Assembly: GCA_030765065.1 (NCBI GenBank)
Contig: CM060975.1
Span: 107,652,094-107,716,093, forward strand
Direction: 5' to 3'
Length of the DNA: 64,000 bases
Origin: Deroplatys truncata
Lineage: Eukaryota; Arthropoda; Insecta; Mantodea; Mantidae
Positions 23,200 to 34,529 of the stretch are shown piece by piece; position 1 is the first letter of the stretch, and each line of letters starts with the position of its first letter. The position numbers and the translations under genes were made by a program. Below the pieces are notes generated by a model. That model was given only the letters and a program-made list of their open reading frames with translations, did no database searches and had not been told where the DNA came from.

Positions 23200-24066
23200 A
23201 CATACGTGCAGTAAAATAGGCAGAACACATAGGTAGGTTTGGTTGGCAGCACCGAATGCAGGGAATGCATCTTTATACCTGACAGCATGAACGGGAAGGG
23301 AATAAGAAAACACAATCGTAGAAAAAATATATTCTAAACACAAAGCATCGGATTAAAAACATGCAACTGCAGAAAAATCCAGCTGTGCTAATGAATAAGT
23401 AGACATTTCATTTTGAATGTAAGTGATAGATAGGAATGAAAATGGAGGTATTGCAATGGAAGTAAATAACTGTCACCTAAGACCACTTATCAATGATCTA
23501 TAACGCTACTTATTATTTAACAACGTATCAACTCAGAAGCTATAACCATTTTCGATAAACTTGAGCAATATTATGTTGGGGATTATGACAAAGTACACGG
23601 GTGCTGCTAACAAATGAGTTACTTGCTTCAAGGTACGTATTTCTAAAGTGGCAAGGAAGACTCGCAACTCACGTAAAGCGAGCTCATCAGAATGCTTTGG
23701 GGATTCCCCGCCTCGTATTTCACGGCGCCGCGCCGGCAGTCGAGAAGCTCATTGGTTATTGAAGCGGAACCCATTTTCCGTCCAATAACTCGCTACTCCT
23801 ACTGCAGCAAAACGTATGTTGATTGCTTTCTTCATGACCGACTTTGCAGCACCTGTGTTTTATATATTTACTTACTGATTTACCGATTGTTACGAAATCT
23901 CTGATAAGCAGGCAATAGCTATACGTTTCCGAGGTAGAACTAGGCCGGGAAATATAGCAGTTCCTCGCTAACGTAATAAATATTAAGATGCTGCTCGTAT
24001 CAATACAAAAAGTATTCCTATCGTTCTTGATCCTTTCTGTTTAACACTCCTTCTTTATTTTCCTGA
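23200..24066. other. Unassigned DNA with a GC-rich patch
   Basis: No element recognised. At 23695-23815 the base composition rises sharply (CACGGCGCCGCGCCGGCAG) and includes ATTGGTTATT and CCAATAAC. This could be a promoter-like remnant or part of an unknown repeat. No supporting coding frame is seen. Confidence 0.35.
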
Positions 24067-24068
24067 AG

Positions 24069-24140
24069 TTGCACTCACGTGACTTTCTCTACTCAGTCTT
24101 CTACAAACTATTCTTACAAAAGTTTATTCTTATAGCGGAC
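24069..24140 (-). mobile_element. HINE terminal fragment
   Basis: GTTGCACTCACGTGACTTTC with TCTACTC and the ACAAACTATTCTTACAAAAG block is the HINE 3' region on the minus strand, truncated after about 70 bp. Confidence 0.6.
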
Positions 24141-24286
24141 CTTTGGCCTATAACTTTTGTTTTTGTTACACAGATTTTGTTTTATTATATTTTCTTGAAG
24201 CTCCTGGGTTCTATTGTTCTTAACTTGTTGAACTCTTAACATACATATTATTCACAAAGTGCTGGTTCTTTTTTCACCTATTTTTT

Positions 24287-25117
24287 ACTTTCTCTACTAC
24301 GTATAGTAAGTAGGGGAACTATTGTATTCCACCCAAAAATTCAATACCGAGATTTCACCGGAAATACATGTTTTGAGACCCCCTGAATCCAAAAAAAGCA
24401 TTTTATGAAACATGTCCGTGTGTGTGTGTCTGTCTGTGAACAGCATAACTCAGAAACGAACAGTCGGATAAACACCAAACTTGGTATTTAGGTTCAGTAT
24501 CTTCCAGAGATGCGACACGAAGGTTTTTGAGAAAATCTCCCCACCCCAGATTATCTTTTATATAAAACTTTTTCGAAACTTTTAATTTTCTCAAAAATGG
24601 CTCCAACGATTTTGATTAAAATATCATATCTTTAAGATATTGTCATGAGAAATGAAATGTATATCTTGAATTTTCTGGGAATGTCTCCAAAAGCGTTCTT
24701 CATTGTGAACGACTTTTGCATAACTGGTAAACCATAAGAGATAGATAAAATTTTACTGCACAAAAAATGTAGATCGCGTTAAAATACACAATTTATGTCA
24801 TATACATTTTTTTGTTGAGTGAACCGTTTTCGAGATATTGCTTGTTATTCCCTTAAATTTTCCAATACTTATTCTTTTCTCAAATTCGTTATTCATTTTT
24901 TTTGTCCTGGACATATAACGAGAATGGAATGCGCCACATAGCAACCAGCGCTTAAAAGATTTGACTCTCGCTTAAAACCTATCATATTCCCCTTGCATCT
25001 ACAAGAAAATTAGCAATAAGGTTAACATCTCGATTAACATGAAGCATATGGAGAATAAGCGTTTGTAAGAATAGTTTGTACAAGAGTAGAGAAAGTCATG
25101 TGAGTGTAACACATCAG
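24287..25117 (+). mobile_element. HINE-A element, complete; first half of a composite
   Basis: It starts ACTTTCTCTACTACGTATAG after a T-run. It has a short GT tract (about 24417-24435), the full body, and the AGTAGAGAAAGT, stem-loop and CAGA end, then a T-run. Immediately after, the sequence continues into the 3' part of another HINE-A (25118-25450). Confidence 0.8.
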
Positions 25118-25450
25118 ATTTTTTTTGTCTTGGATATGCAAAGAGTATTAATCTGTGGCAAAGAGAATGGTGCTGCACCAGCTTTTAAGAGATATGTCTA
25201 TGCTTAAAGGCTACTGTATTTCTATACTGCGCTTGTAAATACAAACAAACAGGGGAACATAGTACGCCTTAAGCGATAGTCGAATATTTTTAGAACTGGT
25301 TGCTATGTGTAAAATGTAATTCTCTTTGCATGCAAAAGATCGATTCTGCAAATGTTTATCTCAATTAATATGAAATAGATGGAGAATAAGAGTTTGTAAA
25401 AATAGTTTGTACAAGAGTAGAGAAAGTCATGTGAGTGTAACACATCAGAT
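25118..25450 (+). mobile_element. 3' part of a second HINE-A, fused to the preceding copy
   Basis: It begins GTCTTGGATATGCAAAGAG and includes a duplicated segment (TATTAATCTGTGGCAAAG) that is also present at 2280-2308 but not in other copies. It ends with its own AGTAGAGAAAGT, stem-loop and CAGA. No 5' half of this element is visible upstream of 24287. Confidence 0.75.
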
Positions 25451-25674
25451 TTTTTTTATAGAATTATTGATCATTTGCACCCGGGACCTGATTTTAGAAT
25501 AAACCTACAAGTGTGTTTAATACTAGAGAAAACTCACACTCGCTTATTGTATTAACCAAGGATATTCTTCTCTTTCTCCTCCTCTTTCACTGTCTCTCAA
25601 ACCCTTTCCTTTCTCCGTGTAAGTCATTTATTGTTTTGTAACCTATAAGAAAACTGCTGTTTATAATGCTAATA

Positions 25675-26272
25675 GAAACAAAATGGCATTTTCCAAAAAA
25701 ACGGCATTAATAATTTCGATTAAAATACCATATATTAAAGCGTTTTACCACACAAATAAAACGAATATCTTGAATGTTTTGGAATAGCCTGTGAAGTCCT
25801 CTTCATTTGGAAGGAATTTTGTACAATCTTGTATAACTGGTAAACGTTAAGCTATAGACGAAAACGTACTAAACAAAAAATGTAGAGCTCTTTAAAATAC
25901 ACAATTTGTTTCAAATAACTTTTTTGTGGAAGCAGCCATTTCTGAAATATCCGTTAATAAATTCTTGATTTTTTTTATTTTTTTGTCATTCCTTGAAAGC
26001 CCTGTCAACATTCAGTTGTTTCTCGCGATTGCATGGAAACAGTATGGAATTTTGAGACCAGCATTCGTACATCGTCCAGTGCTTAAACATTTGACTATCG
26101 CTCTTCCCTTTGTATCTATAACGAAATGTGTAATGTAGCTATTACTATAAAGGTTTATTTGGATTAAAATGGAGTAGATAGAAAAATAAGCTTTAGTTAG
26201 AATAGTTTGTATAGGAATAATAGACAGTAAAGCGTAGAGAAAGCCATGTGAATGTACCACATCAGATATTTT
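25675..26272 (+). mobile_element. HINE-B element, 5' truncated
   Basis: It starts in the body near CAAAAAAACGGCATTAATAA and follows the HINE-B block order through TGGAAACAGTATGG and CTTTGTATCTATAACG. It ends GTAGAGAAAGCCATGTGAAT, then ACCACATCAGA. Confidence 0.75.
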
Positions 26273-26279
26273 TATTGTA

Positions 26280-27689
26280 CTGAGCCTTTTGTATTTTCAA
26301 CACACTTCTGTTCCTTTGACCCAGCGATTGTTTAAGGACCAATGCTGTGCATTCAAAAACAAAACACATACGGTAATCCATACGTTTTATTCGATATTGT
26401 GCTAATAATTAATTGTTGTTTAGCATTTAGCCGCTATATCCCCAGGGTCCCTTGAGCTTATGGAGAGCCGAGATTCCATGGAAACAATTTCAGAAACTTT
26501 ACCGCACACAAGTCCCTAATTTCTCCCTCTTGAGAACACTGCAGCCGTTGCAAGTTTAGTTTCTCTGTTCTGTGCCCATCGGCTAGAGCTACGTGGAAAC
26601 CAAAAGTACCTTTGGGCCCATTGCCCATAAATTTCTGCAGCTCTTTTATCTTACACATAGTATTTGTTTTACGTCTTACGTGCCTCAAATGTGGCGCTTT
26701 AGATGTGTCCCCAAACTTTATTTTATGTATTTACAGTGGCATTGCAGCCATAAAACTGCTATTCCGGCCAGAAAAATTCATGGGCGTATTAATCTTGGGA
26801 GAAAAGTTCAATTTCGGGTCCCCATCGCGACTAAGGCATCACGTATTACGTAATAAGACGTAAAAGCGAGTTCCAGGGGTCACCGTCACCTTTACGAGGC
26901 CATTTCGCTTAAGTACCTCATCTCTTATACCCGACCGCTGTCTCGTCTTCAATCTAAGTAAGCTTAACTGCGCTAAAACGTGCACTGCCCAAATTACTGT
27001 AAATGTGAATTATCTGCTTTTCCCAACTGGACTTTCTATAGTTAGTCACATATTCTACTGTATATGGCTTAACAACAATGCAGATATAAATCATTCTTAC
27101 TTTGTTTTTGAAATATGCTTTTTTTTGCCCCTTCAAACTCTCAGTCTAAAAATAACTTAGTTCATTTTAATTCTAAATGCGTTTTCATTTGGTCCCTTTT
27201 TCTAATTTTTTCCAGAATCCGTCTCCTAAATCTCTAACTCGCAAAACTTCCATTATACCTTCTCTTCAGATCAACTTCATCCTGGAGGAGGCCAGTTCAA
27301 AGCTTCCTTTGTCATATTCTCTTTCCATTGGTGCCGAAATTTCTCCAGGCCATCAGTACATTAGTTTTGTGTCATAACTAGAGCCCGGATTTGTATGCAT
27401 AAACAAATAGTAAAATATGCATCCAAATATACATCACATTTGTAAAACATATGTATCATAATAAGCAAAAACCAATCACTGAAAATAAAATAAACTACTT
27501 CTTTTATGGACGATTTCTTATCAATACGAGTAAGGGCTCTAGTACTTCGTCGTCATTAGTACACGACTGTCAGGCCATAACGAGCCGCAGATTTTGGGAT
27601 TTAACCCGAGTGAACTGGTTTCAAACTCGTTACGAGGAAAACTGTTTATCTCGACATCCTGAAAATATTGTAACCACGGCGCCCGCCGC
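26280..27689. other. Unassigned DNA
   Basis: About 1.4 kb with no recognised repeat. Open frames of 76-102 codons (for example 26593-26863 and 27451-27759) overlap on both strands without motifs and are not called. Confidence 0.35.
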
Positions 27690-27882
27690 GGAGAATGTAT
27701 TCCGACTCGATTTCCTGGCCGGTCGAGCGTGGCTAACGACTGGACCTTCAGAACAATAGCCCGCGCAACAAACCCATTACGTGCCGCTTCCCCGCAGTTT
27801 ATGTAATGACTGCTCCAGAAGATTCATTTCGTCAGGTTCTAGTTACCTCCCCTTCCACAACGTTCCACTGTATTTGGATGAC
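27690..27882 (+). mobile_element. LTR fragment, opposite orientation to its neighbour (fossil)
   Basis: This piece matches, in the opposite orientation, the LTR at 28364-30110 across blocks such as TTCAGAACAA, CCGCAGTTT and AACGTTCCACT. It abuts the gag-like fragment that follows. It is probably the remains of a second LTR brought in by insertion or rearrangement. Confidence 0.5.
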
Positions 27883-27884
27883 TT

Positions 27885-28345
27885 GACGCGCGGAGATATG
27901 TCGCATCCTGGCGTCTCGACCTTCAAGTCCTTAAGTCTTTCTTCCATCATGGCATTCAGTTCCTTGGCGGTGGCATCGATTGCTCCTTCCAGGACGCTAA
28001 GCCGTTTCCCGAAGTCCTCTAGGCATTAACGCTTTGGCCAGGGTCTTTCGCCTTTCCGCCTAGTTCTTCCATGTCTTTCTGCATGCCCGTCAGTTATTCA
28101 TAAATTTTGGTCAATAGCTCCGTCTTCGTCTTGGACATTTCCGTCTTCATTTCACCCTCCATCTTCTGCATCCCGGATTGCAATTTCGCCTTCATCTTAT
28201 GCATTCCCAAATTTACATTCTTCTTTCACTCTCTATCTTATCCATACTGAATTCCATTTTTGTCTCCATCTTCCCCATTCCAGATTTCAGAGTCTTGATT
28301 TTAAGTAATGATCGTTTAGTCATTTTCTCTACCGTATCATTTATA
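27885..28345 (-). mobile_element. Gag-like region of an LTR retroelement (fossil)
   Basis: Adjacent to the LTR and primer-binding site, the minus strand holds a short broken gag-like reading region rich in Lys, Met and Glu. It starts MTKRSLLKIKTLKSG and would form a coiled coil. No protease, reverse transcriptase or integrase is present. Family not assigned; a Ty3-like element is possible. Confidence 0.5.
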
Positions 28346-28362
28346 TATTAATCCTGATGCCA
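28346..28362 (-). other. Candidate primer-binding site
   Basis: Directly next to the inner edge of the LTR the minus strand reads TGGCATCAGGATTAATA, which starts with the TGG complementary to a tRNA CCA end. The tRNA was not identified with certainty; tRNA-Leu is possible. Confidence 0.5.
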
Positions 28363-28702
28363 ATGTAACAAATGAGAACACCAGCTGCTGAGAAACACAA
28401 TTTATTTATCACTTAAGACACTCAACACGTTTCACTTGTCACTGTTGACACACACTAGGAACAGAACACAACTGAACAGTTGAATACCAACTCGCAACTG
28501 AACTGCAATATGCACCGTCCACTTTCAACTGTCCAGGATCTTCAACTTCCTCATTAACTGAACTGTCCAACTGAGCGCTAGTCGACCCCTTATATAGGCT
28601 CCGCATACAAAGTGGAACGTTCTTGAAGGGAGGACTACTAGAATCTGCTGAAAGAAATCTTCTGCATAAGTCACTATTCAAACTGCGGAGAAGCTGCATA
28701 TA

Positions 28703-29983
28703 CGAGGGGCACTATTTATATTTTGAGCCTTGGCAACCCTGAATATTGTAGGTGACATCTGACGTTTCCAATGGAAAGTTTGATATTTTTACCATAATTT
28801 ACCTCAAACATTTTGTCAATAGAGCGTCATTTGTTTTGTTTACACTAACTTGAAAATGGTGTGCCAACAAAAACATGGAATTAACTCGTGAAAATGTTCG
28901 TGCAATGCTTTATTATGACCTTCGACGTGGATTATCAAGACAAGAGTGCGTCGATCAACTAACTTCCACATTTGACGGCAAAGCTCCATCCTTTGCCACC
29001 GTGAAACACTGGTATAACGAATTTAATCGTGTCCGCCGTTCGCTCAATGATGAAGTTCGTGAAGGTCGTCCAAAATCAGTTGTGCCAGAAAACAATGATG
29101 ATGTGCAAAAACTAATAATGAAAGATCGTCATACGACATATTGTGAGATTGAGGCAACCCTAGGCATTAGTTCCACCAGCATATGTAAAATATTGCATGA
29201 TTATTTAGCTGTGAAAAAGGTTTTCTCTCGTTGGATCTCACATAATTTGACGCAATCTCAAAAAGATGCTCGTGTCGATTGGTGTACTAAAATGCTCCAG
29301 AAATACAATGGCGGTGCCCCAAAAGACGTATATAAGATTCTAACAGATGACGAATCATGGATCTATGCGTATGAGCCGGAACAGCAGTCGACTGTATGGG
29401 TGTTTCAAGATGAAGCAAATCCAACAAAAGTTGTTCGCACTCGAAGCACTTCGAAGCAAATGGTCGCCTGCTTTTTCAGCAAAACTGGCCATGTGGCAAC
29501 AGTGCCTTTAGAGGAACGTAAAACGGTCAATGCCGAATGGTACACAACCATTTGTTTGCCGGAAGTCTTCGGTGATGTAAGGAAAACCAACAAGAACCGT
29601 AGGATCGTTCTTCATCAAGACAATGCGAGGGCACACACATCTCGTCTAACAACAAAGTATTTGAAGGTTCAAATAATCGAATTGTTGGGTTATCCGCCAA
29701 ACAGTCCTGATTTGGCACCCAATGACTTCTTTTTGTTCCCGAACATCAAGAATAAATTGCGTGGACAACGATTTCGTTGGCAGAAGAAGCCGTTGATGCC
29801 TTAAAAATCCATGTTTTGGAGGTGTTTTAAGAATACTGGAATAAATGCTTTAACAAATGGTTCAAACGGATGCAAAAGTGTATTGATCGTAAAGGAAAAT
29901 ATTTTGAAAAATAATAAAGCAGTTTTCAATCAGAAATTACTTTGTTTTAATTATTAGGCTCAAAATATAAATAGTGCCCCTCG
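28703..29983 (+). mobile_element. mariner element, full length, nearly intact
   Basis: Perfect or near-perfect 27-bp inverted repeats begin CGAGGGGCACTATTTATATT and are flanked by the TA target duplication (28701-28702 and 29984-29985). The length (1281 bp) is typical of mariner. One transposase frame fills the interior, with few disabling changes, so this is among the youngest insertions in the window. Confidence 0.95.
28875..29914 (+). pseudogene. mariner transposase (DD34D), two disabling changes near the C terminus
   Basis: The frame is open from ATG 28875 for 309 codons. The N-terminal paired helix-turn-helix region spans about residues 1-110 (MELTRENVRAMLYYDLRRGL; WYNEFNRVRRSL; REGRPKS). 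The linker motif appears as RWISHNL. Catalytic residues are seen in LTDDESWIYAYEP, LHQDNARAHTS and NSPDLAPNDFFLF, with 34 residues between the second and third Asp. Near 29774 one base appears missing (RF then RWQKK instead of an AEEAVDALK continuation). The restored frame then has a TAA at 29828-29830 before the natural end KRMQKCIDRKGKYFEK at 29912. Uninterrupted it would be about 346 residues, the usual length. It acts in the nucleus on its own inverted repeats. Confidence 0.93.
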
Positions 29984-30114
29984 TAAGAGATTTTTGTGGG
30001 GGCTGTTGTTCTGAAACGCCGATCGTTAGCCGCACTCAGATAGTCAGGCAAATGAGTCGGGGTGCGCTCACCCCGGCGGCCCGTTGATAACTACGCGCCG
30101 CAGTGACAATATGA

Positions 30115-31080
30115 ATTCGTCACTAAACTTGATCATTTTGTACATTTTTCACTCCTCATCCTCGAAGTTGATGTGGGTTTGACTTAAATAGAATCCGGAG
30201 TGTCACTTTTTATCTTAATGATCCTGAAAACTATGTATTGGACGCTTATATTACAGCCGTTTTAATTACCTCTACAGGTCATCCCTTCCCACCACACAGT
30301 GTTGTTTACCAGATAGTAAGTCACACTGTACCGAGTTTGGTTGATATTGCTCCAGGCGCCCCAGAGTGATGCTGGTACATATATGCACACATACATACAT
30401 TCATTATTGCATTGTATATTGATTACACAGACTTTGTTAGTATTAGTAACTACTGGTTAGCTAACAGGGAAAATAATCATAATCCCGCATTTAAGAGTAA
30501 ACGATGCGTTTTTACATTAAAAATTTAAAATATACATTTACCCCTGAAGTATGCATTATCAAAAACTCATAAAATTGTCTGTAAAAGTGTGATTTACAAA
30601 GTATATAATCTTGATTACCTTTAAATATATAAAAAGAACATTCGTATGTAAGTCTGGGCTTTAGTGATAACTCTACCCAAAAAAGTCGCATGCAATCTTA
30701 ATGGCGCATCAGAATTATGTTTCAAAATTGCACTTTTAAACTGGTCATGCGAATTGAAAATTTCTCCATTTGAAGTCCAAATTTTGTACCGGCGTCAGCT
30801 GCCTCACCGGGCAGAATAGTTTCTTTTGGCAAGTATTTCCAGCTTCTCTAATGTTAGAGGCTTCTGCTCACTGGAGGCAACAGTTGACTTGACTATTGTA
30901 GTGATGGAGTCGGGTTGTACGAGAGGAACACTGAACATTTTTAGAAAATCAAACAAGGATTATCGATAAAACATTAAAATCTTCCGGGCTGGAAGGCCGT
31001 GGTCTATGGGTAAAATTACTAGCACCGGACGTTTTGGTCAACTCTGTGGTTGCCATCTTCAAGAGTGTAACACCCAGGAC
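30115..31080. other. Unassigned DNA
   Basis: No clear element. The part at about 30960-31080 looks repeat-like and leads into the mariner remnant that follows. Confidence 0.35.
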
Positions 31081-31084
31081 AGCT

Positions 31085-31325
31085 TATTCCCCTTTAACAT
31101 CAATACATTCTTGCATTCGATGAAACCAGCACTTAAAATAATGGTGCCACTCTACCTGAGGCACTTCAGAAACGAGATTTTTATAAAGTTTCACTGTTTC
31201 ATCTCATGACGAAAAAGTGCTTTCCCGCGTTTTATCTTGAATTTTTGGAAACAAAAAGAAATTGCAAGGTACTAGGTCACGGCTGTATGGTGGACGGTCC
31301 ATGGTGCTCACCTTTAGGAGTTTTG
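31085..31325 (-). pseudogene. mariner-family transposase C-terminal remnant
   Basis: The minus strand reads PPYSRDLVPCNFFLFPKIQD, equivalent to the third catalytic motif of mariner with Asn in place of the last Asp. Past frame breaks comes VEWHHYFKCWFHRMQECIDV with a short tail, the normal C-terminal motif. The rest of the element was not found. Confidence 0.65.
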
Positions 31326-31329
31326 AGTG

Positions 31330-32284
31330 AATTGGGTTGCAACAGGAAAACAGGATAATGTTCTCTTTTGCCAGTTAGAAAAAAATAATATTTTGCATTT
31401 AGCTTTCAGATTATGCGTTCTTCAGTGATAATTGAATGCTAAAAATGTGTGGTTTTTAAGATAAAACTCCAAATTGTTCTTCAATAACTTATTTACAATA
31501 AAAAGTACCTTTAAAATCATAAAATATGATAATACAAATTAGTAAACATAACGCTAATTCTGGAAAAATAATGCGAAATTCTCCAAAAATAACCCCGATT
31601 TCCACCAAAAAAATAAAACGGAAAACGCAAGTCCCTACTTATGGGCAATAATATGTTCCAAAGGAAAGACCACCGATAAGGACCACGAACAAGAAAAATA
31701 AGGTCTCAAATTATTAAAGTTAGGTATACCAAAAACTTAGTCTTGAGTCACTGACGTACATGCATATTTAAGATAAATGTTAAAGGTGAGAAAAAAAAGA
31801 AGAAAGGAATAGATAAACTACCTCTTAAAAACTGAACAAATTTGATCTGGCTTCGTGCACTTTAGCAGGAAATTGTCTATGTTTTGCCTGTTCATGTGGT
31901 CAGTATGGAGATCTCAACATAACACTCTCCTTCTAGAATTCTTATGTGAATTAAATTTTTTTCTGGTTCTCCCAATGCGCACATTCCACCAAAATAAGTA
32001 TCCAGTCCTCATCCATACCACAGAGCCGGCAGATCCTCCCACCAAAATCGTCAGTCATTTTCTGTACCTTCAGCCTCCCAATCTAAACCCCGCCATTGCT
32101 TATCTTTCCTTTCTTCCAAAGTATATATGCCCCTTTATCCAAAATCAATGAATAAGTAGTGCATTGCCTTTAACTAGAAATTAATTTGTCGCCCGGCTCG
32201 TGCAAACCACCACATACTTGCGACTCCTCGCAGATGTCTGCGCGGCATTACTTACCCCTTCGCTAGCAAATTTCTCCAAAATAG
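31330..32284. other. Unassigned AT-rich DNA
   Basis: No recognised element. A 98-codon plus frame (31855-32151) shows no motif I know. Confidence 0.35.
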
Positions 32285-33565
32285 CTAATTCTACAAATGC
32301 CACAAATATTTTTATTTGACATAAGTGCATATTTTAACGAGATCTACATTGCTCGTGTAGTAATTTTTACTTTTTTTACTGAGTATAGTAAGTAGAAGTA
32401 TTGTTTTCCACCCAAAAATTCGACACAGAAATACCACCGAATAAACATGTTTTGAGGTGCCCTGAATCCAAATAAAGCATTTTGGAAACATGTCTGTGTA
32501 TGTGTGTGTGAGTATGTGTCTGGGAACAGCATAACTCAAAAATTAAAAGTCAGATAAATACCAAACTTAGTATTTGAGTTTTGTGTCTTCTAAGGATGCG
32601 ACACGAAGATTTTCAAGAAAATCCCCCACCCTCAATTACCCCTTACATTGAACATTTTTCTAAAACTTTAATTTTCTCAAAAATGGCTCTAACGATTTTG
32701 ATTAAAATAGCATATATTTAAGATATTTTCATGAAAAATGTATACCTTTAATTATTTGGGAATGTCTCCAAAAGTCCTCTTCATTCTGAATGACTTTTGC
32801 ATATCTGATACACCGTAAGAGATAGACAAAATTTTACTGCACAAAAATGTAGATTTCGTTAAAACCTACAATTTATATAATGTACAATTTTTTTGTGGAG
32901 TGAAGCATTCCGAGATATTCCTTGTTATTTGTTTGAATTTTCCAATACCTATACTTTTTCTCAAACGTGAATTCGTTATTCGTTTTTTTTATGTCCTGGA
33001 CATGCAAAGAGAATGGAATGCTCCACATACAACCAGCGCTTAAAAGATTTGACTATTGCTTAAAGCCTACTTAGCACCTACAAGAAAATTAGCAATAAGA
33101 TAGTTTCTGCAAATGTTTATCTTGATTAACATGAAGTAGATGGAGAATAAGCGTTTGTAAAAATTGTTTGTACAAGAGTAGGGAAAATCATGTGAGTGCA
33201 ACGCACCAGACCTTTTTTTTCTTTTACTGTTTATCACGTACACAAAATTTACCAGGATATTTTGAGAAAATTCAAGATGTTAATTTTATTCGCAAGGACA
33301 ATATTTTCAACATACGACACTTTAATCAACATCATTACAACCGTCTTGGTAAAATAACTGAAAGCTTTCCATAAAGGGTAAATTGGAGTAAGAGTAACTT
33401 CGTCAAAATCTTCGTATGGAATACTTAAGAGGTGCTAGACTTAAATCCGATGTTTAGTTTTTTAATTATATTGTTCACAGATACTTGATGTATTTTGAAC
33501 ACGGTTTTATGGATTCAGGAAGCCTCAAAATGTATATTGCCATTGAATCGTGATATCGAACTTCA
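32285..33565 (-). mobile_element. HINE host copy split by a plus-strand HINE-A
   Basis: The minus-strand pieces 32285-32368 (TTTAACGAGATCTACATT block) and 33220-33565 (AAATTCAAGATG through the TCGTGATATCGAAC block) are consecutive parts of one decayed element. Between them lies the HINE-A at 32369-33213, inserted at a T-run. Confidence 0.65.
32369..33213 (+). mobile_element. HINE-A element, complete, nested in another HINE
   Basis: It starts ACTTTTTTTACTGAGTATAG and contains TGTGTATGTGTGTGTGAG (about 32490-32520). It ends with GTAGGGAAAATCATGTGAGT, a slightly mutated version of the usual end, and then a T-run. Confidence 0.75.
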
Positions 33566-33569
33566 TGTG

Positions 33570-34525
33570 TATTCAACTTCCCGATAGGTAAATGGTAGTG
33601 GATATAACTCGCTCGGTGTTTTCGTGTACTATTTTCTCTTCTAGATGAATACCGAACACACGTCTGACCTCGAGGGTCAAAACAAGTGTTCCAAATATTG
33701 AGGTATTCAGGAAATATCAAGTTATATTTAAAGGAACTTTATCCCTGCAATTTTACTAAATTCATTTCCACCCTCTTGGTTTAAGTTTTCTCTTGCGGAT
33801 TTCGGACATTCAGTTGGCTAGGCGAAATCCGACAGTGTGAATGTAAGCTAATTAGTCGAGGGAGGGAAGAGAATCACAATAATTAGTGACGTCAGCTCCA
33901 ATACCTGCCTGCAGTGACAGCTCTTCACTGCCGTAGGTATTACCTACAGTTCCCCAGCACCGACCGAATACAAGGAAAATGTCTCCCTCCGATCTTTACC
34001 GTTAATACGTAAAATTTCCCTCATCACTCTCCACTTAGTCGACATAATCATCTTCCTCTTCATCATCTCTTTCTCCAGAAGGATCAAAATGGCTGCAGTC
34101 ATTAACCACAATAAGTCCCTGGCACATGCGTGACAGGCCGCAGCTGTGCACACAGCTTGAGATTTTCATCTACATCCTCAGGGTCTTCTCCTGAACCAAG
34201 GTTTATTTCTTTGGTTATGTTCTGATGACAGCGACTGTGCTACTACCGAAATACATTTTGAAATCATTAGGAAGGAAACAATCTAAGGATTTCTAATTCA
34301 TTGGTCTTCTATCGTCAAATTTAGCATTTTGCAGCCCTACTATGGTGGAAAGTTAAATATTTGTTGCACGTGACATAATTTACTTCTTTTTTGCACAATA
34401 ATGTGGTTTTAGTTTTCTATATGATATTTAACAGAAGTAAATTTGGTATTCCAACAAATGAATTTGTTTCTATGGAAACCCATATCCACCAACATAAACT
34501 TGGTGGCTGTAATAACATACTATAC
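33570..34525. other. Unassigned DNA
   Basis: No repeat family or gene recognised. A GTGACGTCA string at about 33886-33894 resembles a CRE/ATF site but stands alone. Confidence 0.35.
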
Positions 34526-34529
34526 ACAG

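Larger units (their letters stand above)
28364..30110 (-). mobile_element. LTR of a retroelement, interrupted by a mariner (fossil)
   Basis: The inner edge ends in TGTTACA on the minus strand beside the candidate primer-binding site. A TATATAAGG-like promoter box lies near 28590. The LTR is interrupted at a TA by the mariner at 28703-29983 and resumes to about 30110, where the outer edge is uncertain. Without the mariner it is about 460 bp. Confidence 0.55.

Noticed and set aside
27451-28029. Open frames of 82-102 codons as host exons
   Set aside because: The second lies in an LTR fragment and shares its peptide pattern with the antisense frame at 28439-28699; the first has no motif or splice context I can support.
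33886-33894. GTGACGTCA as a promoter CRE site
   Set aside because: A single short match with no gene or other promoter feature nearby.
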